A stretch of DNA of 64,000 bases, taken from IMG/VR virus record IMGVR_UViG_3300022848_000777, positions 1-64,000 of that record; one strand, given 5' to 3'. The notes under the pieces are model-generated. The model had not been told where the DNA came from and did no database searches. It worked only from the letters and a program-made list of their open reading frames with translations. The DNA is from a virus. Position 1 is the first letter of the stretch, and the number at the start of each line of letters is the position of its first letter. The position numbers and the translations under genes were made by a program. Below, piece after piece: positions 63,293 through 64,000 of the stretch.

Positions 63293-64000
63293 TGAAAGAA
63301 AAGTATAGTAAACATTTAGAGGGTAATACAACATATACCGCATACATACCGCATGGTGTCTCAGCACAATTCAAACCAATACCTCACCTATGTGATGAGT
63401 ATTTAGAAGTGATGAAACTAAAAGAAAAGTTAGGTATAATTCTTAAAGACTTTGTAATTTTATTTAACAATAGAAATATTAGAAGAAAGCAGCCAGGAGA
63501 TTTAATACTAGCGTATAAGGAATTTTGTGATACCTTACCAAAAGAACAATCAGATAAATGTGTTTTACTAATGCATACTGAGCCTGTTGATATGAATGGT
63601 ACTGATATATTATCAATAGTAGATATGCTCTGCCCTGATTATGATGTTGTATTTACAATGACAAAATATGATACTCAGAATCTTAATCGTTTATATAATT
63701 TAGCAGATGTCACTTTAAACATTTCTTCAAATGAGGGTTTTGGATTGGCAACTGCTGAATCATTAGCATCAGGCACACCTATAATTGTTAACGTAACTGG
63801 TGGATTGCAAGATCAGTGTGGGTTTACTGTCAATGGTGAGTATTTGAATAAAATTGATTATGTGAATAAACCATCCCTGCATGATATAAAAAACCTACCT
63901 CATAATTTGAGTTGGGGTCGTTGGGTGAATCCAGTATGGCCGACAAACCGATCACTACAGGGATCACCCACTACACCTTATATTTTTGATGATAGGTGTT
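63292..64000 (+). CDS. Glycosyltransferase (GT-B), C-terminal domain gene, 3' end outside window
   Basis: ATG 63292 overlaps the previous stop (TAATG); at least 236 codons, running off the window. MKEKYSKHLEGNTTYTAYIP, then IPHGV, FVILFNNRNIRRKQPGDLIL and the donor-binding motif LADVTLNISSNEGFGLATAE, SLASGTPIIVNVTGGLQDQ, typical of GT4-type enzymes (E-x7-E motif EGFGLATAE). It completes the domain missing from the gene at 62690. Separate expression with a stop and restart is unusual; the two products may associate non-covalently. Confidence 0.75.
   Translation, partial: MKEKYSKHLEGNTTYTAYIPHGVSAQFKPIPHLCDEYLEVMKLKEKLGIILKDFVILFNNRNIRRKQPGDLILAYKEFCDTLPKEQSDKCVLLMHTEPVDMNGTDILSIVDMLCPDYDVVFTMTKYDTQNLNRLYNLADVTLNISSNEGFGLATAESLASGTPIIVNVTGGLQDQCGFTVNGEYLNKIDYVNKPSLHDIKNLPHNLSWGRWVNPVWPTNRSLQGSPTTPYIFDDRC

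Noticed and set aside
1-64000. tRNA, rRNA or tmRNA genes
   Set aside because: I saw no cloverleaf-like sequences with a TTCGA-type T arm or other RNA gene hallmarks; a covariance-model scan would be decisive.

Overview
The window is one continuous stretch of a large, AT-rich tailed-phage genome of the T4-like (contractile tail) kind, probably infecting a Bacteroidota host. The T4-like assignment rests on recognisable homologues of terminase (gp17), portal (gp20), prohead protease (gp21), scaffold (gp22), major capsid protein (gp23), neck proteins (gp13/14), sheath terminator (gp15), sheath (gp18), tube (gp19), gp32, UvsX, gp41, gp43, gp44/62 and gp45. The Bacteroidota host is inferred from four things: a repeated promoter of the form TTG-N20-TATATTG, close to the Bacteroidota sigma-A pattern; a phage-encoded ribosomal protein bS21; a C-terminal segment resembling a type IX secretion sorting domain; and the general lack of Shine-Dalgarno sequences outside the main virion genes. 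Nearly all genes read rightward; the exception is a three-gene minus-strand cassette at 19.4-20.2 kb.

Layout. 0-6.9 kb: end of a repeat-rich fibre-like protein, a two-domain nucleotidyltransferase/ligase-like protein, small membrane proteins (possible holin and spanins) and candidate internal virion proteins. 6.9-19.4 kb: terminase, portal, several small virion genes, protease, a modular 713-residue protein, bS21, scaffold and capsid. 19.4-21.7 kb: minus-strand cassette, PhoH and a secreted-type protein. 21.7-37.2 kb: neck, sheath, tube, a frameshifted tail chaperone, tape measure and baseplate. 37.3-41.9 kb: a small family-A polymerase-like protein and unknowns. 42-61.6 kb: replication and nucleotide metabolism (gp32, UvsX, 5' nuclease, gp41 helicase, class II ribonucleotide reductase, dUTPase, family-B polymerase, clamp, clamp loader, RecB-like nuclease) plus Mom-like and DruA-like proteins. 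61.7-64 kb: a secreted lytic transglycosylase-like protein, a SLOG-like protein and a glycosyltransferase split over two reading frames.

The most striking system is a set of fractured genes. Terminase and gp41 helicase are each cut into two genes whose facing ends are the halves of a split intein, with a free-standing Vsr-like homing endonuclease gene between them. DNA polymerase is cut in the same way, but its C-intein is missing, and its catalytic YVDTDS motif is interrupted by 5 nt that place TAA directly after the Thr codon. A 12-bp GC-rich hairpin ends at that Thr codon, and a second Thr codon lies 2 nt downstream in the frame that restores the motif. This resembles the take-off and landing arrangement of T4 gene 60 bypassing, which is also linked to a homing endonuclease. 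A fossil of the same endonuclease family lies at 61.6 kb.

Regulation visible in the sequence: seven TTG-N20-TATATTG-type promoters (two with weaker upstream elements) precede replication and accessory genes; a second motif, TA(T/C)TTATA, precedes virion genes and all three endonucleases and is probably the late promoter; intrinsic terminators follow the capsid, sheath, tube and other genes. All functions are inferred from reading the sequence alone; no database search was possible.
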